Of a stretch of DNA of 64,000 nt, positions 44,649 to 53,746 are shown piece by piece. The DNA is taken from positions 1,765,518 to 1,829,517 of the forward strand of contig NZ_LT992558.1 in NCBI RefSeq assembly GCF_900258435.1, read 5' to 3'. A model generated the notes under the pieces. It saw only the letters and a program-made list of their open reading frames with translations. It was not told where the DNA came from and did no database searches. The stretch comes from Carnobacterium divergens (GTDB lineage Bacteria; Bacillota; Bacilli; Lactobacillales; Carnobacteriaceae). The number at the start of each line of letters is the position of its first letter. Positions within the stretch are counted from its first letter, which is position 1. Made by a program: the position numbers and the translations under genes.

Positions 44649-46694
44649 TTAATCCATCTTTAATAGTAAAGCGTTAAGTGCTACCACAACCGTACTCAAT
44701 GACATTAAGACTGAACCGACCGCTGGGCTTAAAACGATGCCAATTGGAGCTAGAATTCCCGCAGCTAAAGGAATCGCAATAATATTGTATCCTGCGCCCC
44801 ACCATAGGTTTTCAATCATCTTCCTAGTGGTGTTTTTGGCTAAGGATAGAAAATGTAGGGTATCTAGCGGATCACTTTTCACTAAAATCACATCTGCTGA
44901 ATCAATCGCAATATCCGTTCCTGCACCAATTGCGATGCCAACATCTGCCTTGGCTAAGCTAGGGGCGTCATTTACTCCATCCCCTAACATCATCACAGTT
45001 TTCCCTTTTTGTTGATACGTTGCCACCATTTTTTCTTTTTCCTCTGGCAGGAGGTTCCCGTAGAATGTTTGAATTCCAACTTTGTCTGCAACCATTTTGG
45101 CTGCTGCTTGGTTATCGCCAGTCAACATTACTGGTTGAATACCTCTGTCCAATAATTCCTTAATAAATTGATAAGCATTTTCTTTGATTTTATCTCCTTG
45201 AGCAATTAACCCTATGACTGTTTCTTCAATCATGACATAACTAACAGAGTTTCCCTCCCCAGCTAATTGATTGAACTGTTCTTGATTAAATGCAACTTTT
45301 TGTTTCATCAAATAGGATGCGGTCACTATTTTTATATTTTGGTGATTGATTGTTCCTGATAATCCAACACCTGATATCGCTTGAACTTCACTAGCTGTTG
45401 GAAGTTTCACTTTTTCTTCCTCTACTCTTTTTAAAATACCCGTTGCTAAAGGATGACTCGATTTTTGTTCTAAAGCTCCTGCTATTTTTAAAATATCTAG
45501 TCTTGAATAGTCTGATTTGAAGCTTTCAATTGCAGTCACGCTAAAATCCCCTTCTGTTAAAGTTCCGGTTTTATCCATTAAGATGACATCCAATTTTTTC
45601 GCAGATTCAAGTGCATTTTTATTTCGGATCAATAACCCATTTTTAGCACCCAGTGACGTAGAACGTGCGGTAACTAAAGGAACTGCTAGTCCTAGCGCAT
45701 GGGGACAGGCAATCACCAATACCGTCACCATTCGTTCTAAGGGCGTGTTGATTTCTTTCGTAATAAACAACCAACTTACAAATGCTAAAATCCCTACGCT
45801 CAGCGCTACATAAAACAACCATTTTGCTACTCGATCAGAAAGCGACTCTACGGCTGATTTTTCTTCTTTTGCACTACCAACTAAAGCCATTACTTGAGCT
45901 AGATAACCAGACTCACCCGTTCCAGTAACCCTAATGGTGATCGTCCCTTCACCGTTAACCGAACCGCCAATCACTTTATCTTTCACTTGCTTTTTAACAG
46001 ACTTCGCTTCTCCTGTAACCATCGCTTCATTAATACTAGTCGTTCCTGCTTCGACAATTCCATCTGCTGGTATTTTTTCGCCTGCCTTCACTTGCAACAA
46101 ATCTCCGATTGCAACTTCTGATAAGGGAATTTGTTTTGTCTTTAAAGAAATTGAGTCAACGATCGTCGCCTCATTTGGCAACAATTCCGCCATTTTTTTT
46201 AAGGCATCTCCAGCGTTGCTAATGGCTCGCATTTCTATCCAGTGCCCCAATAACATAATGACGATTAACGTGGCCAATTCCCAGAAGAAATCCATAACAT
46301 GTGGCTGATTTGGTAAGAAGTGATTGCTGATAAAAGCATAGACACTATAAAAGTAAGAAACTGAAATTCCTAAAGCAATTAACGTCATCATTGCCGGACT
46401 ATGAGCCTTTAGCTCCATTTTAGCTCCACTTAAAAAAGGCTTTCCTCCGTAGAAAAATAGGATCGTTCCTAATAACAAAACAAGCCAATCTGATCCTTTA
46501 AGCGTAATTTGAAAAGGCAATTCCAGCCCCATCATTGGAGACAATAGGATAATCGGAATAGCTAACAATAGTGAAACTAAAAATTTTTGTTTTAAATTCC
46601 CCATGTGTGCCATATGTTCCATTCCGCTCATTTCTTCGTGATCCATTCCTTTCATATCGTGTGAGTCCATTGAATGATTCTTCATCGAATCCAT
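44649..46694 (-). CDS. copB: Copper/silver-exporting P1B-type ATPase CopB
   Basis: P-type ATPase that pumps Cu(I)/Ag(I) out of the cell. The 681 residues start with a Met/His-rich stretch (DSHDMKGMDHEEMSGMEHMA) rather than a CXXC heavy-metal domain. Then follow VTGEAKSV (actuator), the CPH signature in ACPHALGLAVPL (class P1B-3 rather than CPC), DKTGT (phosphorylated Asp), SSHPLATGIL, MLTGDNQAAA and MLGDGVNDAPSLAKAD. Eight membrane helices are expected. The start is the ATG after GGAGGGAGTATT; the longer frame contains this ribosome site. Exact CopY box upstream; no copY, copA or copZ nearby. Confidence 0.95.
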   Translation of the reverse strand: MDSMKNHSMDSHDMKGMDHEEMSGMEHMAHMGNLKQKFLVSLLLAIPIILLSPMMGLELPFQITLKGSDWLVLLLGTILFFYGGKPFLSGAKMELKAHSPAMMTLIALGISVSYFYSVYAFISNHFLPNQPHVMDFFWELATLIVIMLLGHWIEMRAISNAGDALKKMAELLPNEATIVDSISLKTKQIPLSEVAIGDLLQVKAGEKIPADGIVEAGTTSINEAMVTGEAKSVKKQVKDKVIGGSVNGEGTITIRVTGTGESGYLAQVMALVGSAKEEKSAVESLSDRVAKWLFYVALSVGILAFVSWLFITKEINTPLERMVTVLVIACPHALGLAVPLVTARSTSLGAKNGLLIRNKNALESAKKLDVILMDKTGTLTEGDFSVTAIESFKSDYSRLDILKIAGALEQKSSHPLATGILKRVEEEKVKLPTASEVQAISGVGLSGTINHQNIKIVTASYLMKQKVAFNQEQFNQLAGEGNSVSYVMIEETVIGLIAQGDKIKENAYQFIKELLDRGIQPVMLTGDNQAAAKMVADKVGIQTFYGNLLPEEKEKMVATYQQKGKTVMMLGDGVNDAPSLAKADVGIAIGAGTDIAIDSADVILVKSDPLDTLHFLSLAKNTTRKMIENLWWGAGYNIIAIPLAAGILAPIGIVLSPAVGSVLMSLSTVVVALNALLLKMD

Positions 46695-46718
46695 AATACT
46701 CCCTCCTTCGTTCACGAC

Positions 46719-46728
46719 TACATATGTA
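46719..46728. promoter_or_regulatory. CopY operator (cop box)
   Basis: TACATATGTA, an exact match to the TACANNTGTA site bound by the copper-sensing repressor CopY, 24 bases before the copB start. Confidence 0.85.
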
Positions 46729-46747
46729 ATCGTTTTGATTTATCTTT

Positions 46748-46776
46748 ACAATACTGCGCCTTTGATTAAAAGTCAA
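46748..46776 (-). promoter_or_regulatory. Candidate copB promoter
   Basis: Minus-strand TTGACT (46776-46771), 17-base spacer, TATTGT (46753-46748). The cop box lies about 20-30 bases downstream, where CopY could block start or elongation. Confidence 0.5.
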
Positions 46777-46794
46777 TTCATCCAACTTAAAAAG

Positions 46795-46822
46795 AAACTT
46801 GCTACTAATCATCAGCAAGTTT
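46795..46822 (-). terminator. Terminator after the GNAT gene
   Basis: AAACTTGCT / AGCAAGTTT stem with a 10-base loop, followed by CTTTTTAAG on the minus strand, 10 bases past the stop. Confidence 0.75.
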
Positions 46823-46831
46823 CCTTTGTTG

Positions 46832-47311
46832 TTATAAATCCATTGAATAGATCAATTGAACGCCCAATTCACCGTTAATTCTTCTTTTAGTATCATAAAA
46901 TCCTGATTTTAAATAAAGCATCTGTGCCCCTATATTCATGTGATTAACAGCAAGTACAACTTCATTTACTTGTGGAAAGTGTTCATTAATAAAGGGTTTT
47001 AAAGTAGACATGGACTCTTTTCCATACCCTTTTCCTTGATAGCGATCATCAATGGAATACGCTCGCAATAAAATGGCATTTGGATTATCAGTGTAAGGCT
47101 CCACTCCAATACCAACCTGCAAAATAAAAAAACCAACGAATGCCTCCTCTTTTAAAATCATAATAGGATGCTTTTCAACTTCATACAAGGTCTGAGTCAT
47201 TGCGTCCATTGGCAACGAAGTAAAATGACTGTCTTCTAAGAAATAACTTGCTAGCAACTCTCCATCACTCACCCGTGCTTCCCTTAACCAAACGCCAACT
47301 TCCTTTTTCAT
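46832..47311 (-). CDS. GNAT-family N-acetyltransferase
   Basis: A 159-residue GCN5-related acetyltransferase. The acetyl-CoA binding motif A is RYQGKGYGKESMSTL (about 94-108, Q-x-x-G-x-G/A pattern). Motif B follows (VVLAVNHMNIGAQMLYLKSGFYDTKRR region), where NIGAQMLY and the GF(Y) turn are typical. Substrate is unknown; the N terminus WLREARVSDGELLASYF is the usual family opening. ATG start after GGAGAGAGGTGTAAGGC. It stands alone between copB and the peptidase gene. Confidence 0.9.
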   Translation of the reverse strand: MKKEVGVWLREARVSDGELLASYFLEDSHFTSLPMDAMTQTLYEVEKHPIMILKEEAFVGFFILQVGIGVEPYTDNPNAILLRAYSIDDRYQGKGYGKESMSTLKPFINEHFPQVNEVVLAVNHMNIGAQMLYLKSGFYDTKRRINGELGVQLIYSMDL

Positions 47312-47385
47312 GCCTTACACCTCTCTCCATACGAATTGCTTTTATTTTAGTATATCATGTTGCCTTAAATTAGAAAATTTTTATG

Positions 47386-47416
47386 AAAAAAGACTAGAAG
47401 AAAAATCTTCTAGTCT
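47386..47416 (-). terminator. Terminator after the M20 peptidase gene
   Basis: AGACTAGAAG / CTTCTAGTCT stem with a 6-base loop and T6 run, 8 bases past the stop. Confidence 0.88.
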
Positions 47417-47423
47417 CAAAAGT

Positions 47424-48761
47424 TTACTTGCCTGCCAAACGATAAATTGCCTCCGCGTAAATGTCCATAGCTCCATAGATATCTCGCAAGGACATTTTTT
47501 CATTTGCTTCATGAAAAGTAATCGGAGAATCTGGGAAAACCGCACCAAAGGCCACACAATTATCCATTGTTCTAGCAAAAGTTGCTCCGCCTGACGTCAT
47601 CGAATCTGAGAAATCCCCTGTTTTATCACGATATACGCCTAATAATGTTTCAACTAATGTTGATTCTAACGGTACATAAAGTGACGCTAGATAATCAAAT
47701 TCTTCATATTTGAGATGATACTTTTTCGCTACTTCCGTAAGTGTTGCAACGATCTCGTCTTTGTTAACAGTCACTGGAATGCGAATATCAATACCAATTA
47801 CGGACTCGTTTTCATCTACTTTTAAAGAAGCAACGTTGAAGGTCAAAATACCAGAAGCGTTATCTTCTACTTCGCCAAATAGCTTGATTCCACGTGCATC
47901 TTCCTTGACTTCATTTGCAATAAAATCAATGGCTTCTGACTTTGTAATCATTTGAAGAGCCATTGCTAAACGAGTAACGGCATTGATTCCTTGATTTGCA
48001 TCTTTTGAATGAATGGATTTCCCTAAAACCACCACAGTTTCATTTTCCATCTTATAGTTAAACCCTAATTTTTCAAGTTCGGATTTCAATGCTTCTTTAA
48101 GTGGGCCTTTGTATCGTGCTTCTGCTGGAACAACATTTAATGCATCTCCACACGCCACTGCGACGCCTTTTGATCCTTTGCCTTTTAGTTTTACTTGTAA
48201 CAAACCTTTTTCAGCAAATGTTAAAGGAAATTCAGCATCTGGTGCAAATCCCATGACTGCTTTTTCTTCTTTTTCATTGTATTTATCCATACAACGCCAT
48301 AAGTTTTCTTCATCCGTTCCAAAGATAAAACGAATTCGTTTATCAAATTCAACTCCAGCATCAATCAAGGCTTTCATTCCATAAAGAGCAGCCATCGCTG
48401 GCCCTTTATCGTCTTGTGAACCACGTCCAAATAAAAACTCATCGCGAATCACACCTTCAAATGCTGGTGTTTCCCATAACTCTTCATTGCCAGGTGGCAC
48501 AACATCTAAATGACAAAGAACGGCTAAAATTTCTTTTCCATCTCCATAATCTGCATATCCATAATAACCTTCTGGATCTAGATAGGTTTTAAACCCTAGA
48601 TCTTGACAAATCTCCAATGTTTTTTCTAATACCTTTTGAATGTCCTTACCAAATAAGGTGCCATCAGTATTCGTTTCTCTTAAATAAGAGGGGTAACTAA
48701 TTAATGTTTGAATGGTTTCAATACAAGCTGCTTGGTGTTCTTTTGTAACAAATGATTTCAC
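47424..48761 (-). CDS. M20-family dipeptidase (Sapep/PepV type)
   Basis: A 445-residue zinc metallopeptidase of the M20 family, resembling Sapep/PepV dipeptidases. Metal ligands are visible in VLCHLDVVPPG (about 82-92, His and catalytic Asp), GRGSQDDKGPAMAAL (about 113-127, bridging Asp) and GTDEEN (about 149-154, catalytic Glu); the late ligand His lies in ITFHEANEKMS (about 415-425). The lid domain lies between about 190 and 330. GTG start after GAAGGGCTAAATT. It is 39 bases after a YfcC-type carrier gene, so it probably uses peptides or amino acids handled by that carrier. Confidence 0.92.
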   Translation of the reverse strand: MKSFVTKEHQAACIETIQTLISYPSYLRETNTDGTLFGKDIQKVLEKTLEICQDLGFKTYLDPEGYYGYADYGDGKEILAVLCHLDVVPPGNEELWETPAFEGVIRDEFLFGRGSQDDKGPAMAALYGMKALIDAGVEFDKRIRFIFGTDEENLWRCMDKYNEKEEKAVMGFAPDAEFPLTFAEKGLLQVKLKGKGSKGVAVACGDALNVVPAEARYKGPLKEALKSELEKLGFNYKMENETVVVLGKSIHSKDANQGINAVTRLAMALQMITKSEAIDFIANEVKEDARGIKLFGEVEDNASGILTFNVASLKVDENESVIGIDIRIPVTVNKDEIVATLTEVAKKYHLKYEEFDYLASLYVPLESTLVETLLGVYRDKTGDFSDSMTSGGATFARTMDNCVAFGAVFPDSPITFHEANEKMSLRDIYGAMDIYAEAIYRLAGK

Positions 48762-48800
48762 AATTTAGCCCTTCTTTCCATTATTTTTTAAGATTCGTAC

Positions 48801-50291
48801 TTACATCACTGCTGCAATGCCTAGTACGAGACAAGTCAAAATAAACAAGATGACAATTAATTTTACCATAAATTTCAACCAAATCGTCAAGTCAACCCTT
48901 GCTAAAGCCAAACCGCCCATGACAACCCCTGACGTTGGTGTAATTAAGTTCACGATACCTGAACCTGCTTGATACGCCGTTACAACCAAATGCTCTGGCA
49001 CACCTGCAAAATTCCCCATTGGTCCAATAATTCCCATTGTAGCTGCTGCTAAGCCAGAAGTAGAAGGAATTAAGAAAGACATTGGAATATAGAAAATAAA
49101 GGTTAGCACAATAAAGACAACAGAAGATAAGCCACTTAGTCCTTGTTCGCCCCAATGTAAAACAGTCGCTGTTATCATTCCGTCGTTCATTACCACTTGA
49201 ATCCCTCTTGCAATCGCACAAATTAAAGCGACCCCTAGTAATTCTCCTGCACCGCTAATAAAAGTTGAAACAAAATCTTCCTCTTTCATACGATAAACAA
49301 TTCCAATAATAACTGCCATTAAAAACATCAGCATTGTAATTTCTGTAAAATACCATGTTCCAAAAGGAGCCATATCTTTCCCGATGAGTGCACCTAGAAA
49401 TGGAATGTTCGTTAACCACGTATTAAAGGTTTCGAAAATGGTCCATTTTGGATTAATCGATGACCACGGAATCAGACCAAAAATCATAATAACAAAAGTT
49501 AAAATAAAAAGAGTTAATACTTTTTTTTGTTTTGGGGTAATACTTTCCATATTTTCATTGATTTTAAAATGTTCTAAATCGGCTTCACGTTGATGATACA
49601 TTAAAGAAGCTTCTGGATTTTTTTCGATTTTTGATGCGTAGCGATACACATAGATAATGCCTGCAGACAAGGTTACTACCAATAAAAGAATCCGCCAAAT
49701 AATGCCATCTCCTGGACTAATTCCTAGAGCCTGCGAAGCCACACCCGTTGCAAAGGGGTTTGTTGTTGAAGCCAAACACCCAATTTGCGAGCCAATCAAT
49801 ACAATTCCAACCGCTACAATGGAGTCAAATCCGACGGCAATCATAACTGGAATCAACAATGGATAAAACGCCATTGTCTCTTCTGCCATTCCAAATGACG
49901 TTCCGCCTAATGCAAATAAAATCATTAAAATGGGAATAAGACGTTTTTCACGTCCTTTATTATTTTTTACCACTGAACTGATTCCCGCGTCCAATGCTCC
50001 TGTTTTTGTAATAACTCCTAAAAAGCCACCAATCACAATAATGAAAAATGAAATTTCCATTGCTCCAGGTGTCGTTTCAGTGCCTAACATCCCTCGAATG
50101 GGGGCCATAAAAACATCCCAGATTCCTTGAGGGTGAGAAGCCGTTTGATGATAGGTCCCTGCAATAATATTGCCTGCTTTAGTTGTTTCATAAGCGCCAG
50201 ACGGGATCAACCAAGTTAAAATAGCAATTGCCACAATAATGAAAAATAAAACAGTGTACGATGTGGGCATCGTAAATTTCTTCTTATTCAC
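48801..50291 (-). CDS. YfcC/AitC-type membrane carrier (C4-dicarboxylate anaerobic carrier superfamily)
   Basis: A 496-residue polytopic protein with about 12 membrane helices. The N terminus (MPTSYTVLFFIIVAIAILTW) and the repeated GIxxG blocks (GGTSFGMAEETMAFYPLLIP, about 130-149; AGSGIVNLITPTSGVVMGGL, about 446-465) are typical of the YfcC family, related to basic amino-acid and dicarboxylate carriers. Substrate is unknown. GTG start with AAAGGAGGAAGGCAA upstream. First gene of a unit with the M20 dipeptidase; a candidate operator lies in its promoter. Confidence 0.88.
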   Translation of the reverse strand: MNKKKFTMPTSYTVLFFIIVAIAILTWLIPSGAYETTKAGNIIAGTYHQTASHPQGIWDVFMAPIRGMLGTETTPGAMEISFFIIVIGGFLGVITKTGALDAGISSVVKNNKGREKRLIPILMILFALGGTSFGMAEETMAFYPLLIPVMIAVGFDSIVAVGIVLIGSQIGCLASTTNPFATGVASQALGISPGDGIIWRILLLVVTLSAGIIYVYRYASKIEKNPEASLMYHQREADLEHFKINENMESITPKQKKVLTLFILTFVIMIFGLIPWSSINPKWTIFETFNTWLTNIPFLGALIGKDMAPFGTWYFTEITMLMFLMAVIIGIVYRMKEEDFVSTFISGAGELLGVALICAIARGIQVVMNDGMITATVLHWGEQGLSGLSSVVFIVLTFIFYIPMSFLIPSTSGLAAATMGIIGPMGNFAGVPEHLVVTAYQAGSGIVNLITPTSGVVMGGLALARVDLTIWLKFMVKLIVILFILTCLVLGIAAVM

Positions 50292-50326
50292 TTGCCTTCC
50301 TCCTTTTATGATTCGGAATTGATTGA

Positions 50327-50349
50327 ATGAGTATGCATATTCTACTCAT
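50327..50349. promoter_or_regulatory. Inverted repeat at the carrier transcription start
   Basis: ATGAGTA and TACTCAT arms separated by 9 bases (50327-50349), just downstream of a TGA-TACAAT extended -10 box (50359-50354, minus strand). Its place over the probable start site suggests a repressor site; the regulator is unknown. Confidence 0.55.
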
Positions 50350-50568
50350 GTTTATTGTATCACAACCCATGAAATAACTAGTTTATTAACCTTGTTTTCT
50401 AACTAAAAACCCATCATATTGTAAGCCTTTACTTTTGATTTTTTTAACGTTTTAACAGATTTTCATAGCTGAGTCATTGATGAATAAAGCTTTTCAATTT
50501 CTGGTTAAGTCCAACCAGTTGATATGTATACTCGTTATATTTATTCACTCTCACTATAAAATAAAAAA

Positions 50569-50597
50569 CTTGCTTCTATATTAATGATAGAAACAAG
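50569..50597 (-). terminator. Terminator after the HD hydrolase gene
   Basis: CTTGTTTCTAT / ATAGAAGCAAG stem (one G-T pair) with a T6 run on the minus strand, 15 bases past the stop. Confidence 0.85.
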
Positions 50598-50612
50598 CTA
50601 ATTGAGGTCGTT

Positions 50613-51275
50613 CTATTTTTCTCCTTGCCATTCTGCAAAAAACTCTTTTAAATAATCTTCCATAAACAAATGCCTTTCATTCGCTAATTTTTTTCCAGTA
50701 GTTGTATTCATCGTATCTTTTAATTTTAATAATTTTTCATAAAAATGCATAATGGCCGTGTCTTCATTAGAGCGATACTCTGCTAAGGTCAGGTTCGTCC
50801 TTGGTTTTTTTGCCGGATCATGCATCGGTCTGCCATGATTCCCTGAATAAATCATTGTTCTTGCTATTCCAATAGCCCCCATTGCATCCAAGCGATCCGC
50901 ATCTTGGACAATCTTTCCTTCAATGGTTTCTAACTGTACGTTATTGGTTCCGCCTTTATAAGAAAGGTTTAAGACTATTTGCAAAATAGCCGTTTGATCT
51001 ACTGCAGCTAAGGATTGACTCTCCAACCAATTTATAACTCGTTGTTCCCCGATTTCTGGCGTCGGATTTAGTTTTTCATCAGGTATGTCATGAAGTAGAG
51101 CGGCCATTTCACAAATAAAGGCATCTACTTGCCCTATTTCTTGCTGTGCAATTTGCTTAGTCAAATTTACAACTCGTTGAATATGAAACCAATCGTGTCC
51201 ACTTTTTTCGTTATTCAGCGTTAGAAAAACAAACTCTTTGGTGTTATTTAAAATTTGTTTTTTCTGTTCATTCAT
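50613..51275 (-). CDS. HD-domain phosphohydrolase (YpgQ/YedJ type)
   Basis: A 220-residue metal-dependent HD-domain protein. The ligands appear as HDWFHIQRVVNL (about 27-38), ALLHDIPDE (about 65-73, the HD pair) and DADRLDAMGAIGIARTM (about 124-140), the layout of YpgQ/YedJ proteins, some of which hydrolyse nucleotides or pyrophosphate. The substrate is not clear here. The start is the ATG encoding MNEQKKQIL with GGGGGTGG upstream; an upstream in-frame GTG at 51296 is possible. Single gene, divergent from the gbu operon. Confidence 0.9.
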   Translation of the reverse strand: MNEQKKQILNNTKEFVFLTLNNEKSGHDWFHIQRVVNLTKQIAQQEIGQVDAFICEMAALLHDIPDEKLNPTPEIGEQRVINWLESQSLAAVDQTAILQIVLNLSYKGGTNNVQLETIEGKIVQDADRLDAMGAIGIARTMIYSGNHGRPMHDPAKKPRTNLTLAEYRSNEDTAIMHFYEKLLKLKDTMNTTTGKKLANERHLFMEDYLKEFFAEWQGEK

Positions 51276-51701
51276 CAAAGTTGATTCCACCCCCACCTAT
51301 TTATTAAGAGCATCCTTTCTTTCTAGAATACAATTTTAATAGTAGAAAAACAACTTTTTCTTTCTAAAAGTAAGCGGTCTCTTTGTGAAAATAAAATTTT
51401 TTTCAAATTCTTTCTAACGACTACTACGAAGGGGATAACCCGACTTTTCAAGCTTTTTTTGAAAACAAATCAGTTTTCATTTTCTTTTATTTAATGTTAG
51501 AATAATAGACATGCTTTTTAAATCAGGGCATTTTCAATGTACAAAACAGATTAATTGAAACCGAAATAACAAAAAGAGCTTAATCATTTTGATTTACTGC
51601 AGGGAAATACTTCCTTGTCTTTTAGATCATTGTCATTTCATTTTGTTCGTATCGTGTTTTAATTAAACTACAGTGTTTGATTAAAAAAGGAGGAAATTGT
51701 T
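51276..51701. other. Divergent region between HD hydrolase gene and gbu operon
   Basis: About 425 bases without a gene. AT-rich, with a possible rightward -10 (TAGAAT, 51498-51503) but no convincing -35, leaving a long leader of about 190 bases before gbuA. The leader has no riboswitch motif I recognise. Osmotic induction of gbu-type operons often works through unusual promoters, which might fit. Confidence 0.5.
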
Positions 51702-52895
51702 TTGTCAAAAATTAAAGTTGAACATCTTACCAAAGTATTTGGGAAAAAAAGCGCTAAAGCACTTTCGATGTTAAAAGATGGTCAGTCTAAGAAAGACATC
51801 TTAAAAGAAACAGGCGCTACTATCGGGGTTGATAACGTAAGTTTCAACGTTGAAGAAGGCGAGATTTTTGTAATTATGGGCTTGTCAGGTAGTGGGAAAT
51901 CAACCTTGATTCGTCTGCTAAATCGTCTGATTGAACCAACATCTGGCGATATTTATTTAGATGATGTTGACTTAGTCAATATGGATAAAAAAACTTTACG
52001 CGAAACTCGTCGTAAAAGTATGAGTATGGTTTTCCAAAACTTCGGTTTGTTTCCAAATCGTACCATTTTAAAAAATACAGAATACGGCCTAGAAATTCAA
52101 AATATTGATAAAAGCGAACGCACACAACGTGCCAATGAAGCGTTGGATTTAGTTGGCTTAAATGGCTATGGGGAACAATACCCCGACCAATTATCAGGTG
52201 GAATGCAACAACGTGTTGGTCTTGCAAGAGCATTAGCAAATAACCCAGATATTTTATTGATGGATGAAGCCTTCTCTGCCTTAGATCCATTAAACCGAAA
52301 AGAAATGCAAAATCAATTGCTAGAATTACAAAGTACTGTTCAAAAAACAATTATTTTTATCACTCATGACTTAAATGAAGCCTTAAGAATCGGCGATCGT
52401 ATTATGATTATGCGCGATGGTGCTGTTGTACAAACGGGTACTCCTGAAGATATCTTAACGAGTCCTGAAAACGACTATGTTGAGAAATTTATCGAAGATG
52501 TAGATCGCTCTAAAGTCTTTACAGCAAGCAATGTGATGATTCGCCCTTCTACTATTTTAATCGAAAAAGATGGCCCTCGTGTTGCCTTAAAACGCATGCG
52601 TGAAGAAAGCATCTCAAGTATTTTCGTTGTCAATCGTCATCGTGAGTTAATTGGAATGGTTCATGCTAAAGAAGTCTTAGACTTAATCAATGAAAAGAAA
52701 ACGTCACTTGAAGAAATCATTCACCGTGACATCGTAACAACTGAACCAGATACACCTATTGCTGATTTGATGGACACTGTTTCTACGATGGCTGTTCCAA
52801 TGGCCGTTATAGAAAATAACAAACTTAAAGGAATAATTGTGCGCGGTTCTGTTCTGGCTGCGTTAGCAGGAAATGAGGTACCACAACATGTCTAA
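51702..52895 (+). CDS. gbuA: Glycine betaine/proline ABC transporter ATPase (GbuA/OpuAA type)
   Basis: ATPase subunit of a glycine-betaine importer, 397 residues. The N terminus IKVEHLTKVFGKKSAKAL and the insert KDGQSKKDILKETGATIGV are typical of the ProV/OpuAA branch. Walker A is GLSGSGKSTL (about 64-73), signature LSGGMQQRVGLARAL (about 164-178), Walker B ILLMDEAFSALDPL (about 184-197). Two CBS domains occupy about 285-395. TTG start after AAAAAAGGAGGAAATTGT. First gene of a three-gene plus-strand operon; unlike OpuCA it has no long acidic tail. Confidence 0.95.
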   Translation: MSKIKVEHLTKVFGKKSAKALSMLKDGQSKKDILKETGATIGVDNVSFNVEEGEIFVIMGLSGSGKSTLIRLLNRLIEPTSGDIYLDDVDLVNMDKKTLRETRRKSMSMVFQNFGLFPNRTILKNTEYGLEIQNIDKSERTQRANEALDLVGLNGYGEQYPDQLSGGMQQRVGLARALANNPDILLMDEAFSALDPLNRKEMQNQLLELQSTVQKTIIFITHDLNEALRIGDRIMIMRDGAVVQTGTPEDILTSPENDYVEKFIEDVDRSKVFTASNVMIRPSTILIEKDGPRVALKRMREESISSIFVVNRHRELIGMVHAKEVLDLINEKKTSLEEIIHRDIVTTEPDTPIADLMDTVSTMAVPMAVIENNKLKGIIVRGSVLAALAGNEVPQHV

Positions 52896-53736
52896 TATAC
52901 CAATGATTCCAATCGCTGATTGGATTGACTCGCTCGTTGAAAACTTAACAAAATTTGAAGGATTCTTTAATATCATCTCTGTGATTATCGCAAGCATCGC
53001 TAGCGTTTTCCAATGGGTCTTTGATATTTTACCAATTTGGCTGTTTATTGTTCTCGTTGTAGCCTGCGTTTACTATGTTAACCGTAATGGAAAAAAATGG
53101 GGCCTCATCGCCTTTTCGCTCTTTGGTTTATTGTTTATTTGGAACCTAGGGTTTTGGCGTGATATGACTCAAACCTTAACATTAGTGTTAACGAGTAGTT
53201 TTGTTGCCTTAGTAATCGGCGTACCTCTTGGTATTTGGATGTCAAAAAGCAAAATTGCTGAAAAAATCATCCGTCCGATTCTTGACTTTATGCAAACAAT
53301 GCCAGCTTTCGTTTATTTGATTCCTGCTGTTGCCTTCTTTGGTATTGGAATGGTGCCTGGGGTTGTTGCTTCTGTTATTTTTGCAATGCCTCCAACTGTT
53401 CGTATGACAAATCTAGGTATTCGCAGTGTTCCAACTGAATTAGATGAAGCTGCCGATTCCTTCGGATCTACTGGTTGGCAAAAACTCTTTAAAGTCGAGT
53501 TGCCAATTGCCAAATCAACTATTATGGCTGGGATTAACCAAAGTATCATGCTAGCTCTTTCAATGGTTGTTATTGCTTCCATGATTGGAACAATGGGACT
53601 TGGAACAAAAGTTTACTTTGCTGTTGGTCGTAATGACGCTGGTAACGGATTTACTGCTGGTTTAGCAATCGTTATTTTAGCTATCATTTTAGACCGTTTG
53701 ACTCAAGCATTTACAAAAGATAAACGAACTCGCTAA
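52888..53736 (+). CDS. gbuB: Glycine betaine ABC transporter permease (GbuB/OpuAB type)
   Basis: Permease of the glycine-betaine importer, 282 residues. An amphipathic N-terminal region is followed by about six or seven membrane helices and the coupling loop DEAADSFGSTGWQKLFKVEL (about 189-208). PAFVYLIPAVAFFGIGMVPG lies before it. The start is the ATG overlapping the gbuA stop by eight bases, preceded by GAGGTA; this implies translational coupling. Longer reading from 52873 would lie inside gbuA. Confidence 0.95.
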   Translation: MSNIPMIPIADWIDSLVENLTKFEGFFNIISVIIASIASVFQWVFDILPIWLFIVLVVACVYYVNRNGKKWGLIAFSLFGLLFIWNLGFWRDMTQTLTLVLTSSFVALVIGVPLGIWMSKSKIAEKIIRPILDFMQTMPAFVYLIPAVAFFGIGMVPGVVASVIFAMPPTVRMTNLGIRSVPTELDEAADSFGSTGWQKLFKVELPIAKSTIMAGINQSIMLALSMVVIASMIGTMGLGTKVYFAVGRNDAGNGFTAGLAIVILAIILDRLTQAFTKDKRTR

Positions 53737-53746
53737 GGAGGAATCA

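Larger units (their letters stand above)
50292..50612. other. Intergenic region before the YfcC-type carrier
   Basis: The 321-base gap holds the HD-gene terminator (50569-50597), an AT-rich stretch with no gene, and the carrier's promoter and palindrome near 50327-50359. Nothing else recognised. Confidence 0.6.

Noticed and set aside
46498-46818. 106-codon minus-strand frame over the copB start
   Set aside because: It overlaps copB and its operator in another frame, with no conserved content.
48892-49221. Minus-strand 109-codon frame inside the YfcC-type gene
   Set aside because: Shadow frame with Cys/Asn-rich composition inside a clear membrane-protein gene.
51297-51701. Possible riboswitch in the long gbu leader
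   Set aside because: No recognised aptamer motif; only AT-rich sequence was seen.
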